Assembly (NCBI GenBank): GCA_007988785.1
Contig: BJUU01000003.1
Span: 212,044 to 276,043, forward strand
Source: Agrococcus baldri
GTDB lineage: Bacteria; Actinomycetota; Actinomycetes; Actinomycetales; Microbacteriaceae
DNA: 64,000 nucleotides
Direction of reading: 5' to 3'
The notes below the pieces were generated by a model. That model ran no database searches. It saw only the letters and a list, made by a program, of their open reading frames with translations, and was not told where the DNA came from. Position numbers and translations under genes: made by a program. Positions 19,241 through 32,308 of this stretch are shown here, in pieces (within the stretch, counting starts at the first letter, position 1; each line of letters opens with the position of its first letter).

Positions 19241-19840
19241 ATGTACGACGGCATCGTCCAGGATCTGATCGACGAGCTCGGGCGCCTGCCCGGCGTCGGC
19301 CCGAAGTCGGCGCAGCGCATCGCGTTCCACATCATCCAGACGGAGACGTTCGACGTCGAGCGGCTGGCGACCATCCTCCACACCGTGCGCGACAAGGTGC
19401 GCTTCTGCGTCATCTGCGGCAACGTCGGCGAGCAGGAGCGCTGCGCCATCTGCCGCGACCCGCGCCGTGTGCCCACCGCCATCTGCGTGGTCGAGGAGGC
19501 GAAGGACGTCGTCGCCATCGAGCGCACCAGGGAGTACCGCGGGCTCTACCACGTGCTCGGCGGCGCCCTGAACCCCATGCAGGGCGTCGGGCCCGACCAG
19601 CTGCGCGTCGCCTCGCTCATGACCCGGCTGCAGGACGCCAAGGTCGAGGAGGTCATCATCGCCACCGACCCCAACGTCGAGGGCGAGGCCACCGCGACCT
19701 ACCTCATCCGCACCCTGCTGCCGCTGGGCGTCAAGGTGTCGCGGCTCGCGAGCGGCCTGCCCGTCGGCGGCGACCTCGAGTTCGCCGACGAGATGACGCT
19801 GGGCCGCGCGTTCGAGGGTCGCAGGGCCGTCGAGCGCTGA
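19241..19840 (+). CDS. recR: Recombination mediator protein RecR
   Basis: 199 aa. RecR with RecO loads RecA on gapped DNA. It has an N-terminal helix-hairpin-helix ([18 protein letters not shown]), a zinc finger with [19 protein letters not shown], and a Toprim domain ([17 protein letters not shown], then [11 protein letters not shown]) up to the C-terminal beta-hairpin. The length matches the family (about 198 aa). It starts 1 bp after the dnaX stop, the usual dnaX-recR operon. A strong hairpin follows the stop. Confidence 0.97.
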   Translation: MYDGIVQDLIDELGRLPGVGPKSAQRIAFHIIQTETFDVERLATILHTVRDKVRFCVICGNVGEQERCAICRDPRRVPTAICVVEEAKDVVAIERTREYRGLYHVLGGALNPMQGVGPDQLRVASLMTRLQDAKVEEVIIATDPNVEGEATATYLIRTLLPLGVKVSRLASGLPVGGDLEFADEMTLGRAFEGRRAVER

Positions 19841-19841
19841 G

Positions 19842-22355
<2,514 letters not shown>

Positions 22356-22367
22356 GCGCTGGAACTT

Positions 22368-22397
22368 GCGGTGGAGACCATGGCTGGTCTCCACCGC
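22368..22397. terminator. Hairpin between asd and the convergent small gene
   Basis: A perfect 13-bp stem GCGGTGGAGACCA / TGGTCTCCACCGC with a TGGC loop; it can serve both strands. Confidence 0.75.
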
Positions 22398-22441
22398 GAC
22401 GCCAGCTCCCCGGCCCGCCTCAGGCCGGGGCCACTGCGCGA

Positions 22442-22756
22442 TCAGACCGGGCGTCCGCCCTCTGCGTCGGGGTCCGCGGCATCCGCCTGCGGGGCGTCCG
22501 CGGCTGCGTCCGTGGACGCATCCACCCACTCGGTCGCGAACTCGCCGCCGCCACCGACGTGACCCGCATCCGCACCCGCGCCCTCGCCCGCGTCGGCGCC
22601 GCCGACCCGCGACTCGACCCAGTGCTTCGCGTCAGCCGCCTTCTCGCCGAGCGACTGACCGGCGTCCTGCGCCTGGTCGCCGATCTGCTCCGCGCGGTCC
22701 TTGACCCATCCGGCAGCGTCGCCGAGCTTGTCCTTCGCGTCGTCCAGCATTCCCAT
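22442..22756 (-). CDS. Small hydrophilic helical protein, unknown function
   Basis: 104 aa. The first 50 residues (MGMLDDAKDKLGDAAGWVKD and on) are a charged amphipathic helix with repeated A-x-D-x-x-G/A spacing, similar to CsbD/LEA-like or YtxH-like stress proteins. The second half is Gly/Ala/Asp-rich and probably disordered. There is no signal peptide or membrane segment. The ATG at 22754-22756 has GAGAGGAG upstream, so translation is well supported. It is a single gene, convergent with asd and divergent from mqo. A stress role is a guess from composition. Confidence 0.7.
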   Translation of the reverse strand: MGMLDDAKDKLGDAAGWVKDRAEQIGDQAQDAGQSLGEKAADAKHWVESRVGGADAGEGAGADAGHVGGGGEFATEWVDASTDAAADAPQADAADPDAEGGRPV

Positions 22757-22865
22757 GTCCGCGCTCCTCTCGCCTGTGCCGACCGTCGGTGTCGACGCGG
22801 CAATGGTAGGCCCCTCCCGGCGGGGCCCGCTGTGTACCCCGAACGCCGGTAGTCGAGCCTTGTTC

Positions 22866-22871
22866 TAGAAT
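22866..22871 (+). promoter_or_regulatory. -10 box of mqo, probably leaderless
   Basis: TAGAAT stands 7 nt before the GTG start at 22879; no Shine-Dalgarno sequence intervenes. Confidence 0.55.
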
Positions 22872-22878
22872 CGGGTGC

Positions 22879-24399
22879 GTGAGCAAGACCATCGATGTCG
22901 CCCTGATCGGCGGAGGGATCATGAGCGCCACGCTCGGGGCCCTCCTGCACCGCCTCGAGCCGTCGTGGTCCATCGAGGTGTTCGAGCGCCTGTCCGAGGT
23001 GGGTCAGGAGTCGTCGAACCCTTGGAACAACGCGGGCACCGGCCACGCGGCGCTGTGCGAGCTCAACTACATGCCCGAGGGCAAGGACGGCTCGATGACG
23101 ACCGCGAAGGCCGTCGACATCAACGAGCAGTTCCAGCTCTCGCGCCAGCTCTGGGCGTCGTTCGTCGAGGACGGCACGCTGCCCGATCCTGCGGGCTTCA
23201 TCTCGCCCACGCCGCACATGACCTTCGTGTGGGGCGAGGACAACGTCGACTACCTGCGCCGCCGCTGGGAGCTGCTGAAGGACGAGCCGCTCTTCGCCGG
23301 CATCGAGTACTCGGAGGACGCCGAGGTCATCCGCGGCTGGGCGCCCACGCTCATCCCGGGCCGCAAGAAGTCGCAGCCGATCGCCGCGACCCGCTCGACC
23401 GACGGCACCGACGTCGACTTCGGGGCACTGACGCGGATGCTGCTGGGCAGGCTTCAGGAGGATGGCGCGCGGGTGCACACCGACGTCACCGTCACCGGCC
23501 TCAAGCGGCGCGCGGACGGCGACTGGCGGCTGCGGGTGCGCAGCGAGGTGGGCCAGAACACGCACGAGGTGCACGCCCGCTTCGTCTTCGTCGGCGCCGG
23601 CGGCGGTGCGCTCAAGCTGCTGCAGCAGTCGCGCATCCCCGAGGCCAAGGGATTCGGCGGCTTCCCCATCACGGGCGCGTTCCTGCGCACCGACAACCCC
23701 GAGATCGTCGCCCGCCACACCGCGAAGGTGTACGGCAAGGCGAGCGTCGGCGCCCCGCCGATGTCGGTGCCGCACCTCGACACTCGCGTCGTCGACGGCG
23801 AGGCGAGCCTGCTGTTCGGGCCCTATGCGGGCTGGAGCCCGAAGTACCTCAAGACCGGCAGCTACACCGACATGTTCGAGACCATCAAGGGCCACAACCT
23901 GTGGCCGATGATCCGGGCGGGCCTGGCGAACTTCGACCTGGTCGGGTACCTCATGGGCGAGGTCTTCGCGTCGCGCCAGCAGCGCCTCGACGCGCTCCGC
24001 GAGTTCATGCCCGACGCGAAGGACGAGGACTGGCGGCTCATCACGGCCGGCCAGCGCGTGCAGGTGATGAAGCGCGACCCCGACAAGGGCGGCGTGCTGC
24101 AGTTCGGCACCGAGGTCGTCACCGGCGCCGACGGCACCATCGCCGGCCTGCTGGGCGCATCGCCGGGCGCATCGACCGCCGTGCACATCATGCTGACGAT
24201 CTTCGAGCGCTGCTTCCCCGAGCGCATGCCCGCCTGGCGGGAGACGCTCACCGAGCTGATCCCCAGCTACGGCACGAAGCTCAACGACGACCCCGAGGCC
24301 GCCCGTGAGACGCTCGCGCGCACCGCTCGCGTGCTGCGGCTCGTCGAGGAGCCGGAGCCCGTGGTCGCCGGCGGCACCGCAGCGAGCGCGACACCCTGA
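22879..24399 (+). CDS. mqo: Malate:quinone oxidoreductase
   Basis: 506 aa; a peripheral membrane FAD enzyme that oxidises malate to oxaloacetate and passes electrons to the quinone pool. The FAD motif IDVALIGGGIMSATLGALL opens the protein. Further Mqo signatures are QESSNPWNNAGTGHAALCEL, the GTDVDFGALT segment, GFPITGAFL, and the C-terminal GADGTIAGLLGASPGASTAV. The length is standard. The GTG start at 22879 lies 7 nt after a TAGAAT box. It bypasses NAD-dependent malate dehydrogenase in the TCA cycle. A LuxR-type gene follows after 11 bp. Confidence 0.97.
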   Translation: MSKTIDVALIGGGIMSATLGALLHRLEPSWSIEVFERLSEVGQESSNPWNNAGTGHAALCELNYMPEGKDGSMTTAKAVDINEQFQLSRQLWASFVEDGTLPDPAGFISPTPHMTFVWGEDNVDYLRRRWELLKDEPLFAGIEYSEDAEVIRGWAPTLIPGRKKSQPIAATRSTDGTDVDFGALTRMLLGRLQEDGARVHTDVTVTGLKRRADGDWRLRVRSEVGQNTHEVHARFVFVGAGGGALKLLQQSRIPEAKGFGGFPITGAFLRTDNPEIVARHTAKVYGKASVGAPPMSVPHLDTRVVDGEASLLFGPYAGWSPKYLKTGSYTDMFETIKGHNLWPMIRAGLANFDLVGYLMGEVFASRQQRLDALREFMPDAKDEDWRLITAGQRVQVMKRDPDKGGVLQFGTEVVTGADGTIAGLLGASPGASTAVHIMLTIFERCFPERMPAWRETLTELIPSYGTKLNDDPEAARETLARTARVLRLVEEPEPVVAGGTAASATP

Positions 24400-24410
24400 G
24401 GCGATGGCGC

Positions 24411-25034
24411 ATGGCCGTGACCGCAGCCGAGAACGGCAGTCCCCGCTCCGTGAGCATCGTCGCGTGCGGGTCGCTCGGCGCGAGGCTCCGCGACGCCGTC
24501 GAGGCTGACGCCGCCCTGCGGCTGAGCGCGCTCGCGCCGCGCTTCACCGACCTGGTCGTCGATCCCGGCTTCCCCGGCGACGCCGTGGTGCTCGCCGAGG
24601 AGCCCGGCCGGCAGCTGTTCGTGCACGCCGTCACCGCGGCGGCCGCCGGCGCGATCGTGGTCGTCCATGCCGACACGGGCGAGGAGCTGCGGCTGCGGCT
24701 CGAGGAGGCAGGCGCGATCGTCGTGCCGCTCGCCGAGACCGCTGCCACGGTGGCCGAGCGGGTCGCGGCCGCGCGCACCGCGCGGCGCCGCGGAGGGCGC
24801 TCCAACCTCGATGCAGCGCACCGGCGGCCTCGGCTCTCGCCCGGCGAGCGGCGTGCGCTGGCGCACTACGTGCAGGGGCTCACGACCGTGCAGGTGGCCG
24901 CAGAGATGGGCGTCGGCTACGAGACCGCGAAGACCTTCCTGCGCCGCGTGCGCGCGAAGTACGCGGCGATCGACCGGCCCGCCGGCACGCGCATCGAGCT
25001 GAGCCTGCGCGCCGATGAGGACGGCATCCTCTAG
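24411..25034 (+). CDS. LuxR-type helix-turn-helix protein
   Basis: 207 aa. The C-terminal 60 residues form a LuxR/GerE-type helix-turn-helix (LSPGERRALAHYVQGLTTVQ, then AAEMGVGYETAKTFLRRVRAKY). The N-terminal 120 residues have the size and alternating pattern of a degenerate receiver (VSIVACGSLGARLRDAV; AIVVVHADTGEE) but no clear phosphoacceptor Asp, so it is probably not controlled by ordinary phosphorylation. It starts 11 bp after mqo and ends 2 bp before tdk, so it is likely cotranscribed with both. Targets are unknown. Confidence 0.8.
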   Translation: MAVTAAENGSPRSVSIVACGSLGARLRDAVEADAALRLSALAPRFTDLVVDPGFPGDAVVLAEEPGRQLFVHAVTAAAAGAIVVVHADTGEELRLRLEEAGAIVVPLAETAATVAERVAAARTARRRGGRSNLDAAHRRPRLSPGERRALAHYVQGLTTVQVAAEMGVGYETAKTFLRRVRAKYAAIDRPAGTRIELSLRADEDGIL

Positions 25035-25036
25035 CC

Positions 25037-25636
25037 GTGGCGAAGCTCTACTTCCGCTACGGCGCGATGAACTCCGGCAAGTCCACGGGCCTGCTGCAGG
25101 CGGCGTTCAACTACGAGGAGCGCGGGCAGCGGGTGCTGCTGGCGAAGCCCGCGACCGACACGAAGGGCGAGCGCGACATCGTCTCGCGCCTGGGCGTGAC
25201 GCGGCGGGTCGACTTCCTGGTCGGGCGCGAGGAGTCTGTCACCGAGGTGTTCGAGGCGGCAGCGGCGCTCGCCGACGAGCCCGTCGCGTGCCTGCTGGTC
25301 GACGAGGCGCAGTTCTTCACGCCCGCGCAGGTCGACGAGCTGCTGCGCCTGGCCGTCGAGCGCGGCGTGCCGGTGCTCGCCTACGGCATCCGCACCGACT
25401 TCCTCACGCACGCCTTCCCGGGCTCGGCCCGGCTGCTCGAGCTCGCGCACTCGCTCGAGGAGCTCAAGACCATCTGCCGCTGCGGTCGCAAGGCGATGTT
25501 CAACGGCCGCAGGATCGGCGACGGATTCGTCTTCGACGGCGACCAGGTCGCCATCGACGGCGAGGCGGTCACCTACGAGTCGCTGTGCGCCACCTGCTAC
25601 CTGCAGGAGTCCGGCGGGCGGCTGGGCGCTTCGTAG
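25037..25636 (+). CDS. tdk: Thymidine kinase (type II)
   Basis: 199 aa; it phosphorylates thymidine for salvage. The P-loop is GAMNSGKSTGLL near the N-terminus, the DEAQFF motif carries the Walker B function and catalytic Glu, and the lasso/zinc region has CRCGRKAMF and CATCY. The length is that of bacterial TK1-like enzymes. The GTG start at 25037 lies 2 bp after the LuxR-type gene. A repeat-rich region with large palindromes follows before tRNA-Pro. Confidence 0.96.
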   Translation: MAKLYFRYGAMNSGKSTGLLQAAFNYEERGQRVLLAKPATDTKGERDIVSRLGVTRRVDFLVGREESVTEVFEAAAALADEPVACLLVDEAQFFTPAQVDELLRLAVERGVPVLAYGIRTDFLTHAFPGSARLLELAHSLEELKTICRCGRKAMFNGRRIGDGFVFDGDQVAIDGEAVTYESLCATCYLQESGGRLGAS

Positions 25637-25733
25637 GTCGAGGAGCGTACCGGCGGAGCCGGCATGCGTCACGAGGCCGGTATCCGGCAGGTCTCGCGAC
25701 GCGTGCGACCCTGCGGGCCGCGCGCTCCTCGAC

Positions 25734-25734
<1 letters not shown>
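25636..25734. repeat. Intergenic palindromic repeat after tdk
   Basis: Bounded by perfect inverted arms GGTCGAGGAGCG and CGCTCCTCGACC. It contains GTCACGAGGCC, close to GTCACGAGACC near 19935 and, inverted, GGTCTCGTGAC near 35112. It appears to belong to a dispersed repeat family of this genome. Confidence 0.6.
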
Positions 25735-25862
<128 letters not shown>

Positions 25863-25906
25863 GTGCTGCTCTGGTGGGCCGGAACCCGCTGAGCAACCGC
25901 ACCAGT

Positions 25907-26809
25907 CTACCCGATGTCGCGCGGCCGCAGCGACACGACGACGGCCTCCGGGGGAGTGCCGAGCCGGAAGGGCGCGTAGATCGACGAGCCGATGCCCTGC
26001 GAGACGTTCAGGGGCACCGCGCGACCGCCGTGCACCCAGGTGCTGAGTCCCGAGGCCTGCGCGCGCGGGATGTCGCAGTTGGTGACCAGCGCGTGCCCGC
26101 CCGGGACGCGCACCTGGCCGCCGTGCGTGTGCCCGGCGAGGATCGCATCCGCCCCCAGGTCGACGAAGGCGTTCAGGATGCGCTGGTACGGCGCGTGCGT
26201 GACGCCGAGGGTGATGCGCGGCTCGTCGCCGAGCGCCTTGCGCATGCGCGAGAGGGCCGCCTCGGTCTCGTCGAGCCGATCCCAGTGCCGGTGCGCGTCG
26301 GCGACCCCGAACGCGGCCACGGTGGTGCCGCGCACCTCGATCGCCCGCGCCGCGTTGTTGAGGTTCAGCCAGCCGAGCTCCTCGTAGGCGCGCTCGAGCC
26401 CGGCGGTGTCGAGCCGGTTCCTGTGCGACTCGCCCGCGAGCTTCGAGGGGCCGGCGAAGTAGCGCAGGGGGTTCTTGAGCTCCGGCCCGTAGACGTCGTT
26501 CGAGCCGTGCACGAAGAAGCCGGGCACGCCCTGGAAGACGCGCAGCGCATCCGCCAGCACCGGCAGCGCGGCCCCGTGCCCGAGGCTGTCGCCGGTGTTG
26601 ACGATCAGGTCTGGCTCGAGCGTCGTGAGGCCCTCGAGCCAGTCGAGCTTGCGCTCCTGCCAGGGCGCGAGGTGGATGTCGGCCAGGTGCAGCACCGTGA
26701 TCGGGCGCGCGCCCGCGGGCAGCACGCGCAGCGTCTCGGTGCGGATGCGGAAGGCGTGCGGCTCGATCGCCGTGGCGTAGGCGGCCACCGCGGCGCCGGC
26801 GGCGAGCAC
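25907..26809 (-). CDS. Metallophosphoesterase, membrane-anchored
   Basis: About 300 aa from the GTG at 26807-26809. The calcineurin-like phosphoesterase core shows ADIHLAPW (D-x-H), NTGDSLGHG (GD), HGSNDVYG (GNHD variant with Ser), GVTHAPY and AGHTHGGQV. All metal-binding positions except the usual GNHD wording are present. The first 15 residues are hydrophobic (VLAAGAAVAAYATAI) and may be the end of a signal anchor; the open frame continues upstream over the PBP stop, so an alternative upstream start is possible. It follows the PBP gene by about 30 bp. The ponA2-metallophosphoesterase pair is common in actinobacteria; the substrate is unknown. Confidence 0.85.
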   Translation of the reverse strand: MLAAGAAVAAYATAIEPHAFRIRTETLRVLPAGARPITVLHLADIHLAPWQERKLDWLEGLTTLEPDLIVNTGDSLGHGAALPVLADALRVFQGVPGFFVHGSNDVYGPELKNPLRYFAGPSKLAGESHRNRLDTAGLERAYEELGWLNLNNAARAIEVRGTTVAAFGVADAHRHWDRLDETEAALSRMRKALGDEPRITLGVTHAPYQRILNAFVDLGADAILAGHTHGGQVRVPGGHALVTNCDIPRAQASGLSTWVHGGRAVPLNVSQGIGSSIYAPFRLGTPPEAVVVSLRPRDIG

Positions 26810-26840
26810 GCCGCCGACGACCGCGCCGAGCGCTCTCGGG

Positions 26841-29453
26841 CTAGCAGCCAGGGTCGCCCCCGGAGGCGTTCGTGCCGACCACGACCGAGATCGGGTCGCC
26901 CGCGGCGCCGGGGGTGCCCTCGCCGGGGTTCTGCGCCAGCACGGTGCAGAGGTTGGCCTCGCCGTGATCCTGCCAGGTCACCTGCATGAGCCCGGGGTCG
27001 AAGCCGGCGCCCGAGAGCGTGGATCTGGCGTCGCCGATCGACTGCGCCACCAGGTTCGGCCAGGTCTGGCCCTCGGCATCCGGTGCCTCGGTGTCTGCCG
27101 GCTGCTCGGCCTCGGGGGACAGGGCGCCGTTCGAGGGGTAGATGATGATCGGCGTCTGCGTGGTCACCAGGGAGCCCGCGCCGGGCGCGGTGTACTCGAC
27201 GTCGCCGTTCGACTGGATGCCCTCGATGGCGTCGGCCACCTGCACCTCGAAGCCGGCGGCCTCGAGCGTGGACTGCGCCTCGTCGACACTCTGCCCGGTC
27301 ACGTCCGGCAGCGCGCTCGCGTCACCCTGCAGGGTGTCCTGGTCGGGCGAGAGGAACTGCCCGCCGGGGTAGCGGGCGATCGCCTCGCCCATCGCGGCGT
27401 TGAAGATGTTCGAGCGAACGTTCCAGCGCGACTCGAGAGAGTAGTTGCCGACGATGTTGCCGACCCAGACCGCGGTCGCGACCGTCGGGCTCGCGCCGTT
27501 CACCCAGGTCTGCACGACGCCGTTCGTGGTACCCGTCTTGGAGATGACGGGCGTGGCTCCGGGCGGGTTGTTGAGGCTGCGGTTGGTGACCTCCTCGAGC
27601 ACGTGCTGCATGACGGAGGCGACCTGCGGGGTGAGCGCCTGGTTGCAGTCCTGCCCGGGGGGAGCGACCTCGGAGCCGTCGCGGGCGATGATGCGGTCGA
27701 TCGCGGTGGGCTCGCAGTGGATGCCGCCGTTGGCGACGGTCGCGAAGGCCTCGGCCATGCCCATCGGTGTGACGTTCCAGGAGCCGCCGATGACGGCGGC
27801 GGGGAAGGGGATGAGATCGTCGCTCTCGATGAGCTCGCCGTTCTGGTCGGTCGTGCCCGCCTCGGCGCGCTCGACGCCCATGCTGTTGGCGGTCGACATG
27901 ATGTCGCACAGGTCGACCTCGCTCGCCATGCGCAGCGTGCCGGTGTTCACCGAGTTGACCATGATCTGCGTCGGCGTCATGCGCGAGTACTCGTTGCCCT
28001 CGTTGTTCTGGGGCGTCCACGGGGCGATGGCCGTCGCGCCGGGGTCGCAGGAGGCCGTGAACTCCCCGGTGGTCCACTCCTCCTCGGTGGCGTCGACCTG
28101 CTCGTTCACCGAGCGGCCGTCCTGGATCCACTGCGCGAGCGTGAAGATCTTGAAGCCTGAACCGGGTTGGAAGCCGCCGGATCTGCCGTGCGCATAGTCG
28201 GCGTTGAAGTTGACGCTCGTGCCGGTCGGCGCATGGTCGGTGCGTGGGTCGTAGTCCTTGTTCTGCACCATGGTGAGGATGCGCCCGGTGTTCACCTCGA
28301 GCTGCGTCACCGCGGCGCCCGACTGCCAGCGCGTCTCGTCGTTCGGCACCAGCTGGTCGACGGTGGCCTGCACCGAGTCGTTCAGGTCGAGGTCGATCGA
28401 GGTGTAGATGCGGTAGCCGCCCTGCGACAGCGCGGTGGCGTTGTCCTCGGGCGTGGCGCCCAGGATGTGATTGCCGTCGACCGTGTCGTTCTGCAGCACC
28501 CGCTGCACGTAGTCGCAGAAGAATCGGGCGGAGTCGTAGCCGACGATGCAGCCGTTGCGGGAGGGCTGCGGGTCGACGAAGTTCTCGTCCACCGGGGTCG
28601 CGAGCGCCTCGTCGCGCTCCTCCTCGGTGATGAGGCCCTCGCCGGCCATGCTGTTGATGATGAAGTCGCGCCGCTCCTGGTTGCGGGGCCAGTTCTCGGG
28701 ATCGTCGAGACGACGGATCGACGGGTTCTGCACCGTCGCGATGAGCGCGGCCGACTCGGCGACCGTGAGCTCGGAGGCCGGCTTGTTGAACAGGCGCTGG
28801 GCACCCGACTCGAGGCCGTAGATGTTGCCGCCGAAGTTGGCGATGTTGAGGTAGGCGAGCACGATCTCGTTCTTCGTGTACCGCTGCTCGAGGCCGATCG
28901 CGAGCCGCATCTCGGCGAGCTTGCGCTGGTACGACTCGGTGTACTGCGCGTCGCAGACCGCCTGCGACTCCTCATCCTCGGAGAGGCACGCGTCGATGGC
29001 GATCTGCATGCGCACGAGCTGCATCGTGAGGGTCGAGGCGCCCGAGTCGCCGCCGACGCCGAGCTGCGACATCGCCGCGCGCACCACCGAGGGAGCGTCG
29101 ACGCCGCCGTGCGAGTAGAAGCGGCGGTCCTCGCCCGCGACCAGCGCGTCGACGGCGCTGCGCGGCACGTCGTCCCACTGCAGCACCTGGCGGTCCTGCG
29201 CGTAGAACTGGGCGATCTCGACCGGCTTGCCGTCGCGCTGGCCGTAGATGCGGTTGCGCTCGGCCTGCTGGTTGATCTGGGCGTAGGAGGGGAGGCTCTC
29301 GAAGAGGTCGAGGCCGCTGTTCGCCGTGCTCGTGGCGACGGCGACGGCAGGGGTCAGCGTCGCCGAGAGGAGGATCCCGGCGATCGCGGAGAAACCGATC
29401 AGCCCGAGGATCGAGCCCAGCAGGCTTCCTGGCTTGTGTCGTGTGGCGGCCAT
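26841..29453 (-). CDS. Class A penicillin-binding protein with PASTA domains
   Basis: 870 aa; a bifunctional peptidoglycan glycosyltransferase/transpeptidase. One N-terminal membrane segment lies at about 14-38. The GT51 domain has catalytic Glu108 in VAGEDRRFYSHGGVD and STLTMQLVRM. The transpeptidase has SGFK (432-435, SxxK), SVN (501-503) and KTGT (639-642). Two PASTA domains follow (about 715-782 and 800-868), which bind muropeptides or beta-lactams. This is the PonA2-like actinobacterial type. Several Cys in the transpeptidase region may form disulphides outside the cell. It is transcribed divergently from the 57-aa gene and ridA. Confidence 0.95.
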   Translation of the reverse strand: MAATRHKPGSLLGSILGLIGFSAIAGILLSATLTPAVAVATSTANSGLDLFESLPSYAQINQQAERNRIYGQRDGKPVEIAQFYAQDRQVLQWDDVPRSAVDALVAGEDRRFYSHGGVDAPSVVRAAMSQLGVGGDSGASTLTMQLVRMQIAIDACLSEDEESQAVCDAQYTESYQRKLAEMRLAIGLEQRYTKNEIVLAYLNIANFGGNIYGLESGAQRLFNKPASELTVAESAALIATVQNPSIRRLDDPENWPRNQERRDFIINSMAGEGLITEEERDEALATPVDENFVDPQPSRNGCIVGYDSARFFCDYVQRVLQNDTVDGNHILGATPEDNATALSQGGYRIYTSIDLDLNDSVQATVDQLVPNDETRWQSGAAVTQLEVNTGRILTMVQNKDYDPRTDHAPTGTSVNFNADYAHGRSGGFQPGSGFKIFTLAQWIQDGRSVNEQVDATEEEWTTGEFTASCDPGATAIAPWTPQNNEGNEYSRMTPTQIMVNSVNTGTLRMASEVDLCDIMSTANSMGVERAEAGTTDQNGELIESDDLIPFPAAVIGGSWNVTPMGMAEAFATVANGGIHCEPTAIDRIIARDGSEVAPPGQDCNQALTPQVASVMQHVLEEVTNRSLNNPPGATPVISKTGTTNGVVQTWVNGASPTVATAVWVGNIVGNYSLESRWNVRSNIFNAAMGEAIARYPGGQFLSPDQDTLQGDASALPDVTGQSVDEAQSTLEAAGFEVQVADAIEGIQSNGDVEYTAPGAGSLVTTQTPIIIYPSNGALSPEAEQPADTEAPDAEGQTWPNLVAQSIGDARSTLSGAGFDPGLMQVTWQDHGEANLCTVLAQNPGEGTPGAAGDPISVVVGTNASGGDPGC

Positions 29454-29501
29454 AGCATACGAGGGTACGGGAACAACCTATGAGGGCGGGGACGACAGAC
29501 G

Positions 29502-29675
29502 ATGGCAAGGACGACCTGGGAGTACGTGACGACACCGCTCCTCATCCACCGCGAGACGGCCATCCTCAACACCTGGGGCGCCGACGGCTGGGAGCTCGTG
29601 CACGTCGCCAACGGGCCGGAGGGCGGCATGGTCGCGTTCCTCAAGCGCGCGGTGGAGCCGGGGGCAGAGGCATGA
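29502..29675 (+). CDS. Small DUF4177-like protein
   Basis: 57 aa: it opens MARTTWEYVTTPLLIHRETA, continues ILNTWGADGWELVHVANGPE and ends KRAVEPGAEA. The W-E-Y-x-x-x-P start and the L-N-x-x-G-x-x-G-W-E-L core are those of DUF4177 proteins, which in actinobacteria usually stand next to ridA and the class A PBP, as here. It is cytosolic with no catalytic motif. The stop overlaps the ridA start (ATGA), so the two are coupled. It is well conserved in position but has no known function. Confidence 0.85.
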   Translation: MARTTWEYVTTPLLIHRETAILNTWGADGWELVHVANGPEGGMVAFLKRAVEPGAEA

Positions 29676-30130
29676 GCGTCGCGGATCGCTTGGCCGAGCT
29701 CGGCATCGCGCTGCCGACGGTCGTGCCGCCGGTGGCCTCGTACGTGCCCGCCGTCTCGCAGGCCGGCTTCGTCTACACCTCCGGCCAGCTGCCGATGGTC
29801 GACGGCGCGATGCCCCGCACCGGCAAGGTCGGCGCCGAGGTCTCGGCCGAGGATGCGCAGGCCGACGCGCGCCAGTGCGCGCTCAACGCGCTCGCCGCCA
29901 TCGACGCCGAGATCGGCTCGCTCGACCGCATCACGCGCATCGTCAAGGTGGTCGGATTCGTCGCCTCGGCCGAGGGCTTCACGGGCCAGCCGGGCGTCGT
30001 GAACGGCGCGAGCGACGTGCTGGGCGAGATCTTCGGCGACGCCGGGAAGCACGCGCGCAGCGCCGTCGGCGTGGCAGAGCTGCCGCTCGGCGCGCCGGTC
30101 GAGGTGGAGCTCGTCGTCGCCTACGCGTAG
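29672..30130 (+). CDS. ridA: RidA/YjgF-family enamine/imine deaminase
   Basis: 152 aa. RidA proteins hydrolyse reactive enamines/imines released by PLP enzymes. This is the longer actinobacterial YjgF-like subgroup (about 150 aa) with a 20-residue N-terminal extension. Visible motifs are GFVYTSGQLPM, the V-G-x-x-V-S-x-E-D-A region, and the C-terminal HARSAVGVAELPLGAPVEVELV. The arginine that contacts the carboxylate in RidA is present as R64 in HARSAVG. It is coupled to the 57-aa gene upstream and ends at the bidirectional palindrome shared with acsA. Confidence 0.88.
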   Translation: MSVADRLAELGIALPTVVPPVASYVPAVSQAGFVYTSGQLPMVDGAMPRTGKVGAEVSAEDAQADARQCALNALAAIDAEIGSLDRITRIVKVVGFVASAEGFTGQPGVVNGASDVLGEIFGDAGKHARSAVGVAELPLGAPVEVELVVAYA

Positions 30131-30141
30131 CGCGCCCGCTC

Positions 30142-30235
30142 GCTGAGCCGCTGCGCGCCCGAAGGGCGCACAGCGTGTCGAAGCGGCGTAAGGCTTCGAC
30201 ACGCTCTGCCGCCTGCGGCGGCGGAGCGGCTCAGC
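30142..30235. terminator. Nested palindrome between ridA and acsA
   Basis: Outer arms GCTGAGCCGCT / AGCGGCTCAGC and inner arms AGCGTGTCGAAGC / GCTTCGACACGCT (30172-30184, 30193-30205) are perfect. It lies between convergent genes and is repeat-like in sequence. Confidence 0.7.
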
Positions 30236-30250
30236 CAGCAGGGGCGGCGC

Positions 30251-32200
<1,950 letters not shown>

Positions 32201-32269
32201 GGGCTCTCCTCACAGACGACACTGTCGGGGCGAGCCTACTCGGGCGCCGCTGTCAGATTGCATCGTGTT

Positions 32270-32288
32270 GCTCTCACCGGGTGAGAGC
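32270..32288. promoter_or_regulatory. 19-bp palindrome upstream of acsA / 6C RNA
   Basis: GCTCTCACC-G-GGTGAGAGC is a perfect inverted repeat in the 97-bp space between the acsA start and the 6C RNA promoter. It could be an operator for either transcript; no regulator is identified. Confidence 0.45.
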
Positions 32289-32296
32289 TTCGCGCC

Positions 32297-32302
32297 TACC
32301 AT
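32297..32302 (+). promoter_or_regulatory. -10 box of the 6C RNA
   Basis: TACCAT, about 7 nt before the expected 5' end at about 32309. Confidence 0.5.
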
Positions 32303-32308
32303 GGTCAG

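Noticed and set aside
22809..22827. GGCCCC/GGGGCC hairpin upstream of mqo as terminator or riboswitch
   Set aside because: A short GC stem between divergent promoters, with no gene reading into it and no riboswitch features.
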